In this document: positions 40,605 to 52,637 of the stretch, piece after piece | Layout of the letters: every line of letters begins with the position of its first letter | How positions within the stretch are numbered: position 1 is the stretch's first letter | Source: Acinetobacter sp. ANC 3832 | Lineage (GTDB): Bacteria; Pseudomonadota; Gammaproteobacteria; Pseudomonadales; Moraxellaceae | Direction: 5' to 3' | Length of the DNA stretch: 64,000 nucleotides | NCBI RefSeq assembly: GCF_002135415.1 | Contig: NZ_NEGJ01000011.1 | Coordinates: 1-64,000, forward strand | Made by a program: the position numbers and the translations under genes | Notes under the pieces: model-generated | Told to the model about the DNA's origin: nothing | The model's database searches: none | The model's input: the letters and a program-made list of their open reading frames with translations, nothing else

Positions 40605-42173
40605 ATGTCGCCTACGGTATCTGTTCCTATTTATCAAACGATCTACCGCTTAGGCACATTGTATTCCGCATACCGTTTAATTATTGCCTTTTGTTTAACC
40701 TTGATTTTTGTCGTTACACTGGAACATCAAACGGCGCATTATCAATATCCTAGCTTATATTTTTACGCACTGATTATTTATACCACGCTTAGTGCGCTAC
40801 AGATGTTTGTACTCAAGCTCTATCCACATGCAATTTCTCGGCAATTTATTGCGGTTTTTTGTATTGATGTCATCTTTTTAAGTGCACTCACCTTTGCATT
40901 AGGTGGTCCTAATCTTGCCATTGGGCTCTTATTTGTCATTACTGTTTTTGCTGCAAATTTTCTACTGACCAAAAATAAAGCGCTTTTGATTACCTTAGCT
41001 GCGGTAATTTCCGTAGTGTACCAGCAATTTTTTGGTAGTTTTTTTGATTCATCCAATCTCAACAATATTGGTAATAGTGCCTTACTCGCTTTTCTTTTCT
41101 TTATTGTTTACGGCATCGGGCAAATTGCCATTCGTCGCTTCCAAGTTCTAGAATCGTTAAATACGCATCAATCGATTGAGTTATTTAAATTACAAAATAT
41201 TAATCGCTATATCCTAGAGCAAATTGAAGTCGGTTATCTGGTCTTAGATGAGCAATGCAAAATTGTAGTGAGCAACCCTGCTGCATGCGCTTTATTGGGC
41301 ATCTCACCGCTGTATGCGCACGAACAATACCACCTTGCGACATTTCAACCTGACTTGTTTGAGATGATTAAAACAGCTTCTCTGAGAGATGGTGAGCGTT
41401 TTCAATTTGAATCACAACAGACCACCTATAGCGTAGATATTCGTGTTCAAAAGTTAATTGTTCCACAACAAGCTTTAACCTTATTGGTTTTAGAAGATGC
41501 ACAAAAAATCAATCAAAAAGTTCAACAACTCAAACTCGCTGCATTGGGACAACTCTCTGCCAGTATTGCACATGAAATTCGTAATCCTTTGGCAGCCATT
41601 GTACAAGCCAATGAGCTGAATTTAGGCAGTGATGCTGAGCAAAATCAACTACTCACTCAAATGATTTCAAAGCAAGCTCAACGTATTGATAAAATTATTA
41701 AAGATACCTTGGATATGGCAAAAAACAAAAAAACATCATTCGCTAAAGTCTACTTAAAACCTTTTATAGATGACCTCATTCAGCATGATTTACAGGATGT
41801 ACAACAACTCATTCATTTTGAAATTGAAACTTCATTAAATATTTATTTTGATGAATTACAACTTAGACAAGTACTCATCAATTTAATTCGTAATGCCATT
41901 CGACATAATGCTGAAGATGCTGAATTTATCCGCTTACATGTTTATCAAAGTAAGCGTGCTACACTCATTGATGTGATTGATTTTGGAGAAGGCATTTCAA
42001 AACATGACTTATCGCAACTATTTCAACCATTTTTTAGTACCGAAATCAATGGAACTGGTTTAGGATTATATCTATCACATAGTATTTGTGAAGCTAATCA
42101 AGCAAAGCTCATATACGTTGAGCAAAAACAACAAGGGGCATGTTTCAGAATTGAATGCCCACTCATGGATTAG
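40605..42173 (+). CDS. pilS: Sensor histidine kinase PilS
   Basis: Inner-membrane kinase that, with PilR, controls pilin transcription. The 522-residue protein has about six transmembrane helices (within residues 20-185), a PAS-like domain (about 200-290), a HisKA dimerisation helix with ASIAHEIRNPLAAI (His near 325), and a HATPase_c domain with VLINLIRNAIRHN, DFGEGI and GTGLGLYLS. It precedes pilR by 24 bp. In Pseudomonas PilS senses pilin in the membrane; whether that holds here is inferred from orthology. Confidence 0.94.
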   Translation: MSPTVSVPIYQTIYRLGTLYSAYRLIIAFCLTLIFVVTLEHQTAHYQYPSLYFYALIIYTTLSALQMFVLKLYPHAISRQFIAVFCIDVIFLSALTFALGGPNLAIGLLFVITVFAANFLLTKNKALLITLAAVISVVYQQFFGSFFDSSNLNNIGNSALLAFLFFIVYGIGQIAIRRFQVLESLNTHQSIELFKLQNINRYILEQIEVGYLVLDEQCKIVVSNPAACALLGISPLYAHEQYHLATFQPDLFEMIKTASLRDGERFQFESQQTTYSVDIRVQKLIVPQQALTLLVLEDAQKINQKVQQLKLAALGQLSASIAHEIRNPLAAIVQANELNLGSDAEQNQLLTQMISKQAQRIDKIIKDTLDMAKNKKTSFAKVYLKPFIDDLIQHDLQDVQQLIHFEIETSLNIYFDELQLRQVLINLIRNAIRHNAEDAEFIRLHVYQSKRATLIDVIDFGEGISKHDLSQLFQPFFSTEINGTGLGLYLSHSICEANQAKLIYVEQKQQGACFRIECPLMD

Positions 42174-42197
42174 ATTTTAAGTAGGTTTTTTGGGGAT

Positions 42198-43619
42198 ATG
42201 GGTACAAAGCAACCTTTGGTTTTATTAGTCGATGACGAGCATGATTTATGCACGCTCATGCAAATGACTTTAGCGCGAATGGGCATTAAAACTCATATTG
42301 CACATCACTTACGCCAAGCCATTCATTTTTTTAGCGAATATAAATACGATGCTTGCATTACGGATTTGAATCTACCCGATGGCAGTGGTTTAGATCTGGT
42401 TCGCCATGTCACTCAAAACTACCCGAAGACCCCCATCGCAGTGCTTACTGCTTATGGCAATATGGAAATTGCAATTTCTGCCTTAAAAGCAGGTGCTTTT
42501 GATTTTGTGAGTAAACCAATCAATCAAATTCATTTGCATCAATTATTGCAAAAAGCTTTACATGTTCCACCCCTTGACGCTTTAGCCAGTGATCAATTGG
42601 AATGTCGAATGCTCATTGGTGATTCAGAACCGATGCAAAAACTTCGTGAATCCATTAAAAAAATTGCTCGATCACAAGCCCCTGTTTTTATTACAGGTGA
42701 ATCTGGAACAGGTAAAGAAGTCGTTGCCAACTTAATCCATCAACTCAGCAATCGTAATGACTGTCCATTTATTGCCATCAACTGCGGTGCAATTTCAGAA
42801 GAATTAATGGAAAGCGAATTGTTTGGACATAAACAAGGCTGCTTTTCAGGTGCGACTCAAGACAAACAAGGCTTAATTCAAGCCGCTGATGGCGGTTGTT
42901 TATTTTTAGATGAAATTGCTGAATTATCTTTAGCGATGCAAGCCAAACTCTTACGTGCAGTTCAAGAGAAAAAAATTAGACCTTTGGGCAGTGATAAAGA
43001 AATTGAAGTTGATTTTCGTATTATTAGTGCGAGTCATCAAAATCTCGAATATCTGGTACAACAAGGCAAATTCCGCCAAGATTTATTTTTCCGTATCCAT
43101 GTCATGGATATCCAGTTGCCACCACTCCGACAACGTGGACAAGATATTCTAATTCTCGCAGAGCATTTTATTGCGCAAATTTGTCATGAGTGGAAAATTA
43201 CGACAAAAAATCTAACCGACAATGCCAAAACATTCTTATTACAACAGTATTTTGCAGGTAATGTTCGAGAGTTACGCAACATCATTGAACGTGCTATTAC
43301 GTTAAGTGATGAAAGCTATATTGATTTAACCCATCTACAAAGCTCACCGATTCGTGTTATCGCAAAGAATGAGAATGCAGGGCAACATCAACAAAGCATA
43401 GATACATCTACAAAAAACACATCATCTTTATACATTGATGAAGCTAAAATTCCTGAAGAAGGTTTAGAACAGTTTTTAGAAAAAGTGGAAAAAGATGTTC
43501 TACTCACCGCGCTCAATCAAACGCATTGGAATAGAACGCTTGCCGCAAAAAAACTTGGGATGACCTTTCGCTCTTTGCGTTATCGTTTGAAAAAGTTTGG
43601 ACTAGATATTGATGATTAA
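42198..43619 (+). CDS. pilR: Sigma-54-dependent response regulator PilR
   Basis: Activates RpoN-dependent pilin promoters. The 473-residue protein has a receiver domain (phosphoacceptor Asp56 in ITDLNLPDGSG), an AAA+ central domain with Walker A GESGTGKE (about 169-176) and DEIAEL, and a C-terminal Fis-type HTH (NRTLAAKKLGMTFRSLRYRL). The sigma-54 contact loop reads GCFSGA where the canonical form is GAFTGA, a notable substitution. It is encoded directly after pilS. Confidence 0.94.
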   Translation: MGTKQPLVLLVDDEHDLCTLMQMTLARMGIKTHIAHHLRQAIHFFSEYKYDACITDLNLPDGSGLDLVRHVTQNYPKTPIAVLTAYGNMEIAISALKAGAFDFVSKPINQIHLHQLLQKALHVPPLDALASDQLECRMLIGDSEPMQKLRESIKKIARSQAPVFITGESGTGKEVVANLIHQLSNRNDCPFIAINCGAISEELMESELFGHKQGCFSGATQDKQGLIQAADGGCLFLDEIAELSLAMQAKLLRAVQEKKIRPLGSDKEIEVDFRIISASHQNLEYLVQQGKFRQDLFFRIHVMDIQLPPLRQRGQDILILAEHFIAQICHEWKITTKNLTDNAKTFLLQQYFAGNVRELRNIIERAITLSDESYIDLTHLQSSPIRVIAKNENAGQHQQSIDTSTKNTSSLYIDEAKIPEEGLEQFLEKVEKDVLLTALNQTHWNRTLAAKKLGMTFRSLRYRLKKFGLDIDD

Positions 43620-43627
43620 ATCAAAGA

Positions 43628-43663
43628 AAAATAGAATCTAAGAGATGAGTTTGGTTCTATTTT
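43628..43663. terminator. Convergent hairpin between pilR and the CtpA-type gene
   Basis: AAAATAGAA (43628-43636) is inverted as TTCTATTTT (43655-43663) across an 18-nt loop; it overlaps the minus-strand stop codon. It may serve both convergent genes, but the loop is long. Confidence 0.5.
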
Positions 43664-44835
43664 CCATGCTTGAGCAATTGTTCTGCGACATTGTTCAAAT
43701 AGGTATCTTCCTTCATTTCTAAAGGCCAAGGATAATCTTGATTTGGGCGAATTCCTTGTCCATCAATCATACTGCCATTCGGCGTGAAGTAATGCGAGAC
43801 AGTCATTTGTAAGGCTGCACCATTTGGTAAAGGAAAAAGCTTCTGTACAACGCCTTTACCATAGCTCTTCTCCCCCATAATCCAAGCCCGTTGATGATCT
43901 TTCATAGCCGCAGTAAAAACTTCTGCCGCTGATGCCGAACGACCATTAATAAGAATACCTAATTTAATCGTGGGAAACTCATTACCAGGCAATGCTTGGA
44001 ATTGTTGATTCCCTTCAGAACGGCTTTGGGTTGAAACAATTGTGCCTTGATTTAAAAATAAATCGGCTGTTTCAACCGCGGAGGACAATAAGCCACCTGG
44101 GTTATTTCGAAGATCCACTAAAATTGCTTTGATGCGTTGAGGATTATATTCTTCAATTAGGCGTTTCATTTCATTGGCAGTATCTTGCTGAAAGACTTTA
44201 ACTTTAAGCACTAAAACCTGATTGTGTAGCATCACAGCTTCTATATCCGCAACATCAACTTTTTTATTTCGAACAACCGTAACTGCTGGACTATTGGCAT
44301 TCAATTGTAATTGCAGGCTCGAACCAATTGAACCATGAAGTAAGTCATCCACTTGTTCTACATTTAAATTCTTAAGTTCTTGATTGTCTATTTTAAAAAT
44401 CGTAAAACCATTTTTAAGCCCCAACTTACTTGAGTCAGAGTTTTCTTTTAAATTTTTAATCTGCCATTGCCGAATATGACTATCATAATTCATTTCAAAA
44501 TCGACTGTCGCCAAATCACCTTCGGTATATTGTAAAAGCTGTTTATAGTCTTCTGCGGAAAGGTAGCGAGAATAATGATCTAAACCACTGACCAATCCTT
44601 TAATTGCTTGTAAAAATAAAACATCATCTGGCTTTTCGCTCACATAATTGTCTTTCACCAAACCATAAATTTGCACAAATTGTTCAATCGATTCAATCGG
44701 TACTTCTTCAATACTTTCTTCAGGATCATCAAAATCAAGTGCTACAGAAGTTTTACTTTCCGCAGCCCAAACTGAATGACTTCCACTTGCAAGTAAAGCA
44801 ACAATAAGCGCAACATATTTCCAAGCTTGAGTCAT
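43657..44835 (-). CDS. ctpA: S41 family carboxy-terminal processing peptidase
   Basis: Periplasmic Ser/Lys protease that trims or degrades envelope proteins, including peptidoglycan hydrolases in other species. The 392-residue protein has a signal peptide ending in VWA (about 24), an S41 N-terminal region with GLDHYSRYLSAEDYK, a PDZ-like segment (about 95-175), and the catalytic domain with VDLRNNPGGLLSSAV. The nucleophile Ser is in NGRSASAAEVF and the general base Lys in GEKSYGKGVVQ. It lies 28 bp downstream of gpmI, a common pairing. Symbol by family; prc-like proteins are longer. Confidence 0.87.
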   Translation of the reverse strand: MTQAWKYVALIVALLASGSHSVWAAESKTSVALDFDDPEESIEEVPIESIEQFVQIYGLVKDNYVSEKPDDVLFLQAIKGLVSGLDHYSRYLSAEDYKQLLQYTEGDLATVDFEMNYDSHIRQWQIKNLKENSDSSKLGLKNGFTIFKIDNQELKNLNVEQVDDLLHGSIGSSLQLQLNANSPAVTVVRNKKVDVADIEAVMLHNQVLVLKVKVFQQDTANEMKRLIEEYNPQRIKAILVDLRNNPGGLLSSAVETADLFLNQGTIVSTQSRSEGNQQFQALPGNEFPTIKLGILINGRSASAAEVFTAAMKDHQRAWIMGEKSYGKGVVQKLFPLPNGAALQMTVSHYFTPNGSMIDGQGIRPNQDYPWPLEMKEDTYLNNVAEQLLKHGK

Positions 44836-44863
44836 TCATATACCTAATTTTTTAATATTCGTA

Positions 44864-46411
44864 TTATGCTTTGAGTGTGATCAGATTACGCCCTTGCATT
44901 TCTTTCGGAACAGGAATCTGCATCAAGGTCAGTAATGTAGGTGCTACATCTGCCAATACACCACCTTCAATAATGGTTGCATCCGTTGGGCCCACATAAA
45001 TGAATGGTACTAATTCAGTGGTATGTTGTGTATGTACTTGGCCACTCACATAGTCTTGCATTTGTTCCACATTACCATGATCAGCGGTGACAAGCATGTG
45101 CCCATGATTCGCCATAACAGCCTCATACAAACGACCTAGACTTGCATCTACAGCTTCTACTGCTTTCACGGCTGCATCAAATACACCTGTATGCCCAACC
45201 ATATCACCATTGGCATAATTCACGACCAATAAGTCGAACTCACCTGAATTAATCGCAGCAACCAGCTTATCTGTGACTTCATAAGCACTCATTTCAGGCT
45301 GAAGATCATAAGTTGCAACATTCGGTGATGGAATTAAAATACGCTTTTCACCTGGATATTCATCTTCTCGACCACCACTAAAGAAGAAGGTAACATGGGC
45401 ATACTTTTCAGTTTCAGCAATACGCAATTGAGTTTTACCTAAATCTGATAGGTACTCACCAATTGAGTTTTTCAGCGCGTCTGGCATATATGCAACAGCA
45501 GCATCAATGGTTGCTTGATAACGCGTTAACATCACAAATTTAGATAAATTTGGAACAACTTTACGCTCAAAACCAGCAAAATCTTTTTCTACAAATGCTT
45601 TGGTAATTTCACGTGCACGATCTGCACGAAAATTCATAAATACAATGCTGTCGCCATCTTGAATTTTAGCAATTTCACCAATTCGTGTGGCCTTGACAAA
45701 CTCATCATTTTCTTTTGCTGCATAAGCTTGTTCTAAGCCTTCGACTGCCGAATCGACAACACGTACGGCTTCACCTTCAGTCAGCAAACGATATGCTTGT
45801 TCTACACGATCCCAACGGTTATCACGATCCATTGCAAAATAACGACCAATCATAGTCGCAATACGACCTTGATTTGGATATTGAGCAAATAAAGCATCAA
45901 ACTTTTCCAATGAGGGTTGTGCACTGCGTGGCGGAGTATCACGACCATCCAAAAATGTATGTAAATAAACTTGAACACCACGTTTTAGCGCAAGTTCACA
46001 CATTGCCACAATATGGTCTTCATGTGAATGTACGCCACCTTGTGAAAGGAGCCCCATAATATGTACAGCACCTTGTGCAGCTTTGGCTTTCTCAACAGCA
46101 TCAATCAGTACTTCATGCTCAAAAAAAGCACCTGTACGAATATCTTTGGTAATTCGAGTAAAGTCCTGATACAAAACACGACCTGCACCCAAATTCATAT
46201 GACCAACTTCTGAATTACCCATCTGACCATCAGGTAAGCCAACATCTTCACCGGAACCAGAGATTAAACTATGTGGATGCTGTTGTTGCATTGCCGTCAA
46301 ATTTGGCGTTTTTGCTGCTAGAAAAGCATTGTCTTTCACATCTTCACGATGCCCGACTCCATCCATAATTACCAATACGTGAGGGATTTTTCCAGCAGTT
46401 GCATCCGTCAT
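44864..46411 (-). CDS. gpmI: 2,3-bisphosphoglycerate-independent phosphoglycerate mutase
   Basis: Interconverts 3- and 2-phosphoglycerate using two Mn2+ ions. The 515-residue protein shows the alkaline phosphatase-type core with [11 protein letters not shown] (Asp near 17), catalytic Ser in GNSEVGHMN near residue 66, the arginine-rich loop HSHEDH and [13 protein letters not shown], and metal ligands in [11 protein letters not shown]. Length is typical. It is followed by the S41 peptidase gene on the same strand. Confidence 0.96.
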   Translation of the reverse strand: MTDATAGKIPHVLVIMDGVGHREDVKDNAFLAAKTPNLTAMQQQHPHSLISGSGEDVGLPDGQMGNSEVGHMNLGAGRVLYQDFTRITKDIRTGAFFEHEVLIDAVEKAKAAQGAVHIMGLLSQGGVHSHEDHIVAMCELALKRGVQVYLHTFLDGRDTPPRSAQPSLEKFDALFAQYPNQGRIATMIGRYFAMDRDNRWDRVEQAYRLLTEGEAVRVVDSAVEGLEQAYAAKENDEFVKATRIGEIAKIQDGDSIVFMNFRADRAREITKAFVEKDFAGFERKVVPNLSKFVMLTRYQATIDAAVAYMPDALKNSIGEYLSDLGKTQLRIAETEKYAHVTFFFSGGREDEYPGEKRILIPSPNVATYDLQPEMSAYEVTDKLVAAINSGEFDLLVVNYANGDMVGHTGVFDAAVKAVEAVDASLGRLYEAVMANHGHMLVTADHGNVEQMQDYVSGQVHTQHTTELVPFIYVGPTDATIIEGGVLADVAPTLLTLMQIPVPKEMQGRNLITLKA

Positions 46412-46551
46412 AACTTACACTCTTTTTGCTTACAAATTAATCATTACATCTTACCCATTTTCTAGATAAGACACTATCTGAACACGATGGTTTTAAACTA
46501 TCTTCACCATCTATTTTATAATTTACACCCGAGTTTTTACTCAGGAAAATC

Positions 46552-47622
46552 TTATCGCGCACGATAAAGTAAGTAACTTCCAGCCACGAACATTGCAATA
46601 ATGGGGATAAAAACAAACCAAGCAGGTGAAGGTCCGTAGACTAAACTTGCATAACCTAAAAAGTCCTGCAAATAGTAAAAACTGAGACCGACAAATAATG
46701 CTATGACCAAACGAAATCCCATGGATTGTTGGCGTAATGGGCCAAAAATAAAGGAACATGCCACCAAAACCAAAGCCAATAGTGCAAATGGTGCACCTAC
46801 ATTTTTCCAAAAGGCCAATTGGTACGTTTTTGAAACTTGGCTGTATTCATTCATATAACGCATAAAGCTTACCAATTGGCTTGGTGCTAAATCTTCAGGG
46901 TCAATCGTGACCATATGTACATATTTAGGTTGTAATGCCAATGCTAAATTTTGCTGTGCTGATTTGGTTAATGTTGCACTTCCTTCAGTAAGAATATCCA
47001 TTTGTGTGGAATTACTTAATGTCCATTTCCCATCTTGAATAAATTGTCCTTGCTCAGCATTCAACAATGATTTCAATCGGTAATCTTGGTCAAAATCCAT
47101 GATTTGAATTTGTTTTAAGCTACCTTTTGAGTTTGCATAATCAATATAAATAAAACGTTGACCTTCACGCGTCCAATAGCCTTTTACTTCCCCTAAAGCA
47201 GCAGCGCCACGGTGCGTTTTCACGCTCTTTGCTTGTTCAGTGCTATAAGGAATCACCCATTCTGTTAAAGCAAAAGAAATAACGACAAGAAGTAATGCAG
47301 GTCGCATCACCCACCCCACAATACGCCATAAGCTGACGCCTGCTGCGCGCATAATGATGAGTTCACTATTGGAGGCCAATGCACCCAATCCGAGCACAGC
47401 ACCAATCAATGCAGCGATGGGCAACATTTGATTGATATAATAAGGCGCACTATACAAGACATATTGTAAAGCCTGCCAAGCGCCATAATCGGGTTTTAAA
47501 GAACCCAATTCACCTAAATAGGTAAATAGTATCTGTAAAACAGCCAAAATAAGGGTCGCACCAAGCATCGCAAGTAGCGTTGTTTTGGTCACATGTTTGG
47601 CTAAAATTTTACCTGCTAACAT
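46552..47622 (-). CDS. lptG: LPS export permease LptG
   Basis: Inner-membrane half of the LptB2FG ABC transporter that extracts lipo-oligosaccharide toward the outer membrane. The 356-residue protein of the YjgP/YjgQ family has about six transmembrane helices (three at each end), flanking a periplasmic beta-jellyroll (about 125-265). N-terminal family residues include LLAMLGATLILAVLQ and QMLPIAALIGAVLGLG. Its ATG overlaps the lptF stop by one base (TAATG). Confidence 0.94.
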   Translation of the reverse strand: MLAGKILAKHVTKTTLLAMLGATLILAVLQILFTYLGELGSLKPDYGAWQALQYVLYSAPYYINQMLPIAALIGAVLGLGALASNSELIIMRAAGVSLWRIVGWVMRPALLLVVISFALTEWVIPYSTEQAKSVKTHRGAAALGEVKGYWTREGQRFIYIDYANSKGSLKQIQIMDFDQDYRLKSLLNAEQGQFIQDGKWTLSNSTQMDILTEGSATLTKSAQQNLALALQPKYVHMVTIDPEDLAPSQLVSFMRYMNEYSQVSKTYQLAFWKNVGAPFALLALVLVACSFIFGPLRQQSMGFRLVIALFVGLSFYYLQDFLGYASLVYGPSPAWFVFIPIIAMFVAGSYLLYRAR

Positions 47623-48722
47623 TATGATCTCACCCGCTTGATTTGATTTTTGATTTTCGGCGCTAATTTTTGTTTTCTAGAGAACAATGCTGCTACAATT
47701 GTATAGAACATCAATACGGCAGGATAAGCCCATATACCAATTTCATCTCTACTGACACGTGTTTTAATTGCCATTAAAGCAACAATTAAACTGGCAAAAA
47801 TTAGCAGTGCAGGAAAAAGCTTTAAGTAACGTCCTTGACGTGGGGTTACTTCAGAAAGCGCAAGTACCAATGCTAATGCAACAACCACAGAAAATGGTAC
47901 GAAAATTCTCCAACCCAGTTCACTGGCAATAACAGGGTCTTCACGTGTTTGCCACAACTTAGAAAAAGGCAGGGCTTCAACTTCATCACTTTCAAATTTA
48001 GCCTTATCATTACTTTCTAATCGTAATCGATAAGACTGAAATTCAATCTGAGTATATTTTGCAGTATCTGGATAAATCTCATAACGGCGACCTTGCAATA
48101 AATCCACAATACTGGCGGTATCATCTGCAATTTCGACACGTGTTGCTTCTTTGGCAAGAATCATCACGTCTGGTTTACCTTCTTTTTCTGCACGTTGGTA
48201 AAAAAAGATATCTTTTAAATTCTTACGATCTTCTGACAATGAACCCGCATAGATTGTATAAGAACCTGATGAAATAAACTCTTTAGGTCGAACCAAATCA
48301 AAACCGGTACGGATCGCTTGAGTAGAGGTCAGTTGATAATATTGACGTAACCCCCAAGGAGAAATCCAAACCATTAAAGCTGTTTGTACAATTAAATAAA
48401 CCACAGTCAATGGGATCAATAACCGCGCCAATCGATGTTTACTCACACCGCTACTGTTTAAGACTGCCATTTCATGATCAACATACAAACGACCAAAAAC
48501 CAACATCAGTCCAATAAAGAATCCCAGTGGAAGAATCAGCGTTAAAAATTCAGGCAAGCGATACCCAATAATACTGAACAAAATACTGACATCTAAGCGC
48601 CCTTGCGCAGCAACACCAAAGTACTTGATCAAACGTCCGCCCATCATAATCAGCGTGAGTAGCGTAATCACAACCAGCGAGGTCGATACCACTTGTTTGA
48701 CGAGATAACGTCTTATAATCAA
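47622..48722 (-). CDS. lptF: LPS export permease LptF
   Basis: Partner of LptG in the LPS export permease. The 366-residue protein has six predicted transmembrane helices, a periplasmic beta-jellyroll (about 130-245), and the motifs LPEFLTLILPLGFFIGLML and DHEMAVLNSSGVSK at the cytoplasmic coupling helix. The divergent pepA gene lies 187 bp away, the classic pepA / lptFG arrangement. Confidence 0.94.
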   Translation of the reverse strand: MIIRRYLVKQVVSTSLVVITLLTLIMMGGRLIKYFGVAAQGRLDVSILFSIIGYRLPEFLTLILPLGFFIGLMLVFGRLYVDHEMAVLNSSGVSKHRLARLLIPLTVVYLIVQTALMVWISPWGLRQYYQLTSTQAIRTGFDLVRPKEFISSGSYTIYAGSLSEDRKNLKDIFFYQRAEKEGKPDVMILAKEATRVEIADDTASIVDLLQGRRYEIYPDTAKYTQIEFQSYRLRLESNDKAKFESDEVEALPFSKLWQTREDPVIASELGWRIFVPFSVVVALALVLALSEVTPRQGRYLKLFPALLIFASLIVALMAIKTRVSRDEIGIWAYPAVLMFYTIVAALFSRKQKLAPKIKNQIKRVRS

Positions 48723-48876
48723 AGTAATCTTCCAAAATTGGGTTAATCGGACTGAATATGCAAGATGCTTAACAATTCATGATTGAATTATTCACCACGG
48801 CATAGTTTACCCGAATGATAAAAATATAAAACCACATTGAAATTCTATCATTGGTAGTGTTTCAATGGTTTAATGA

Positions 48877-50764
<1,888 letters not shown>

Positions 50765-50792
50765 AAGTCGTCGTTTTGTTTTAAGGAGATGC

Positions 50793-51419
50793 ATGGTGGC
50801 ATTAAATGTCGGTCAGGATTTTAAAAAGCGTTGGTTAAATGCGCCTGAAGCTGTACGCCATGCGTTTGTGGACGACTTAAATCGAATCTGTGATCTTTTA
50901 AATCCTGCGAGCAATATCGAGTCTTGGCTTGCCAATGATCAACGTTCAATGCAAGTGGCTCAACTGAAAAGTGAACAAGCCTACGCAGATTTAAAAGCAC
51001 AGCTGATTGAAGAAGCGCGTGTTCGTAAACAACTTGCCTTAGAAAATTCTTTGGCGGAGAAACGTGAGCAACAACAAAAATATAATCAACAACTTCAACA
51101 AGATGAAATTCGTCAATTTAATGCACAAACTGTTTCTTTGGCAGCCTTGCGTCATTCTATTGATCAAGAAACAGTTGAATATAGTTCACGATATAGTAAA
51201 AACCCTGAAACACCTGCAATTGACTATGCCAATGGTCAATTTAGGATTCAAGATGAACAAATTACATCTGAACTAGAGAGTGTACGCTTACGTTTAGAAT
51301 TAGAAGCAGAAACGTTAATAGAACAAGCCGTTTCATCTTTCCGCACTAAATTACAAACAGCAGCAACAGAAGAAATTGCATATATTTTAAAACACTCACA
51401 GTTTTCAGCAGAAAAATAG
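50793..51419 (+). CDS. Hypothetical coiled-coil protein downstream of holC
   Basis: I do not recognise a named family for this 208-residue protein. It is predicted almost wholly alpha-helical, with Gln/Glu/Lys-rich coiled coil from about residue 45 to 115 and again at 150-195, and no signal peptide or membrane segment. The N-terminal DFKKRWLNAPEAVRHAFVDD looks globular. AAGGAGA lies six bases before the ATG. It is probably in the pepA-holC operon, so a role with the replisome is possible, but this is an inference from position only. Confidence 0.72.
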   Translation: MVALNVGQDFKKRWLNAPEAVRHAFVDDLNRICDLLNPASNIESWLANDQRSMQVAQLKSEQAYADLKAQLIEEARVRKQLALENSLAEKREQQQKYNQQLQQDEIRQFNAQTVSLAALRHSIDQETVEYSSRYSKNPETPAIDYANGQFRIQDEQITSELESVRLRLELEAETLIEQAVSSFRTKLQTAATEEIAYILKHSQFSAEK

Positions 51420-51568
51420 CAAAGCTTATCCATTTTAGTTCTAAGTTATTTTATTTTCATGTCACAAAAATGACATGTTAATGTCACATCATAGTCATGT
51501 TTTCTAATGGATAGGTTCAAGAATCCTATCTTTTCAAAAGACTTACATTAGATGCTTAGGAAAATAAA

Positions 51569-51787
51569 ATGGATATGCTGAACCAAATCTCAAATCGAAT
51601 TGCCACACTCAATTCAGGTGAGAAATGGACTGTTTCTGCCCAAGAGCTCTTGATTAGTCGTGCAGATTTTCAATCTATTTCCGTATTTTTTTCACGTGAA
51701 TCTGAAAAAGGGCAATTTTCAATTGACCTTCCAAGCTCATTAAGAACATGGTTTGAACAAACATCTTTTACCATTATCAAAAATTAA
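51569..51787 (+). CDS. Small hypothetical protein, 72 residues
   Basis: Unrecognised. It starts MDMLNQISNRIATLNSGEKW with AGGA seven bases before the ATG, and it is followed by a good terminator, which favours a genuine gene. The sequence is soluble, mixed alpha/beta, with one Trp in GEKWTVSAQELL and one in LRTWFEQ. The 150-bp spacer to the coiled-coil gene and the terminator suggest a monocistronic unit. Confidence 0.6.
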   Translation: MDMLNQISNRIATLNSGEKWTVSAQELLISRADFQSISVFFSRESEKGQFSIDLPSSLRTWFEQTSFTIIKN

Positions 51788-51803
51788 GCCTGCTTTAAAT
51801 TCA

Positions 51804-51827
51804 AAAAAAGCCCTGACTGGGCTTTTT
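51804..51827 (+). terminator. Intrinsic terminator after the 72-residue gene
   Basis: Stem AAAAAGCCC / GGGCTTTTT with loop TGACT, 17 bp past the stop codon. Confidence 0.9.
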
Positions 51828-51902
51828 CAATTTGGTCATTTGATTATTTATTAATCATACTTTTAAATACTTCTGCCAATATCTATTCAATGATTTAGTG
51901 TT

Positions 51903-52448
51903 TTAAAATATACCCAAAAGTGCAGACAACAGATTTCCTGCACCATATCCAAGACCTAGAAGTAATGCAATCCAAATCCAACCGCCCAAAACATTATAAA
52001 TCATAAAACTCATCACACTCATATGCCCTGCTCCAGCAGCAAAAGGTGCAAAGGAGCGTACGAACGGAATAAAGCGAGCAATCAGAATGGTTTTTCCACC
52101 ATGTTTCAAAAAATAATGATCTGTTTTCTGAATATAAGCAGGCTTAAATATTTTAGAATGTTCATGAAAGAATTTAAGCCCAAGCACTCGCCCTGTGTAG
52201 TAATTCACGATATAGCCGAGTACCGATGCAATAAAAAGAGAAACCCCCATATAATGTAAATGTAAAACATTAGAGGTTGAGCACAATGCACCAATCGCAA
52301 TCAGTAAACTATCACCAGGTAGGAAGAACATAAACACTGAACCTGTTTCTGCAAAAATGATCAGAAACAAAATGGCGTAAATCCATACACCATAACTCTC
52401 AAGTAAAGTTGGTAGTAGCTGTTCAAGGTGCATTAAAAAATCTAGCAC
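51903..52448 (-). CDS. DedA family membrane protein
   Basis: Member of the DedA/SNARE-associated family, implicated in membrane lipid recycling (undecaprenyl phosphate flipping in some members). The 181-residue protein has about four hydrophobic segments plus a re-entrant region with FLPGDSLLIAIGALC and the conserved GGKTILIARFIPFVRSFAP. It is shorter than E. coli YqjA/YghB (about 220). It lacks neighbours that would hint at a specific role, and the 3' end faces the 72-residue gene. Confidence 0.9.
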   Translation of the reverse strand: MLDFLMHLEQLLPTLLESYGVWIYAILFLIIFAETGSVFMFFLPGDSLLIAIGALCSTSNVLHLHYMGVSLFIASVLGYIVNYYTGRVLGLKFFHEHSKIFKPAYIQKTDHYFLKHGGKTILIARFIPFVRSFAPFAAGAGHMSVMSFMIYNVLGGWIWIALLLGLGYGAGNLLSALLGIF

Positions 52449-52592
52449 TGCTTTACCCCTCCTTTAAAGTTTAATTATCTATAATTTTAATCTTCTTGCA
52501 TCATGCCTTTTATTTTTCCTTAAAAGAAGAAAAGCAAAGCACTTGTGAATACTGATACAAGATGTCGATTAACATCATAATCTAAAATAAAA

Positions 52593-52616
52593 ACAGCCTA
52601 ATCATTATTAGGCTGT
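52593..52616 (-). terminator. Intrinsic terminator of the rib operon
   Basis: Stem ACAGCCTAAT / ATTAGGCTGT with a CATT loop, followed by TTTTTA on the minus strand, 22 bp past the ribE stop. Confidence 0.88.
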
Positions 52617-52637
52617 GCAAAATATCATATGTTCTTT

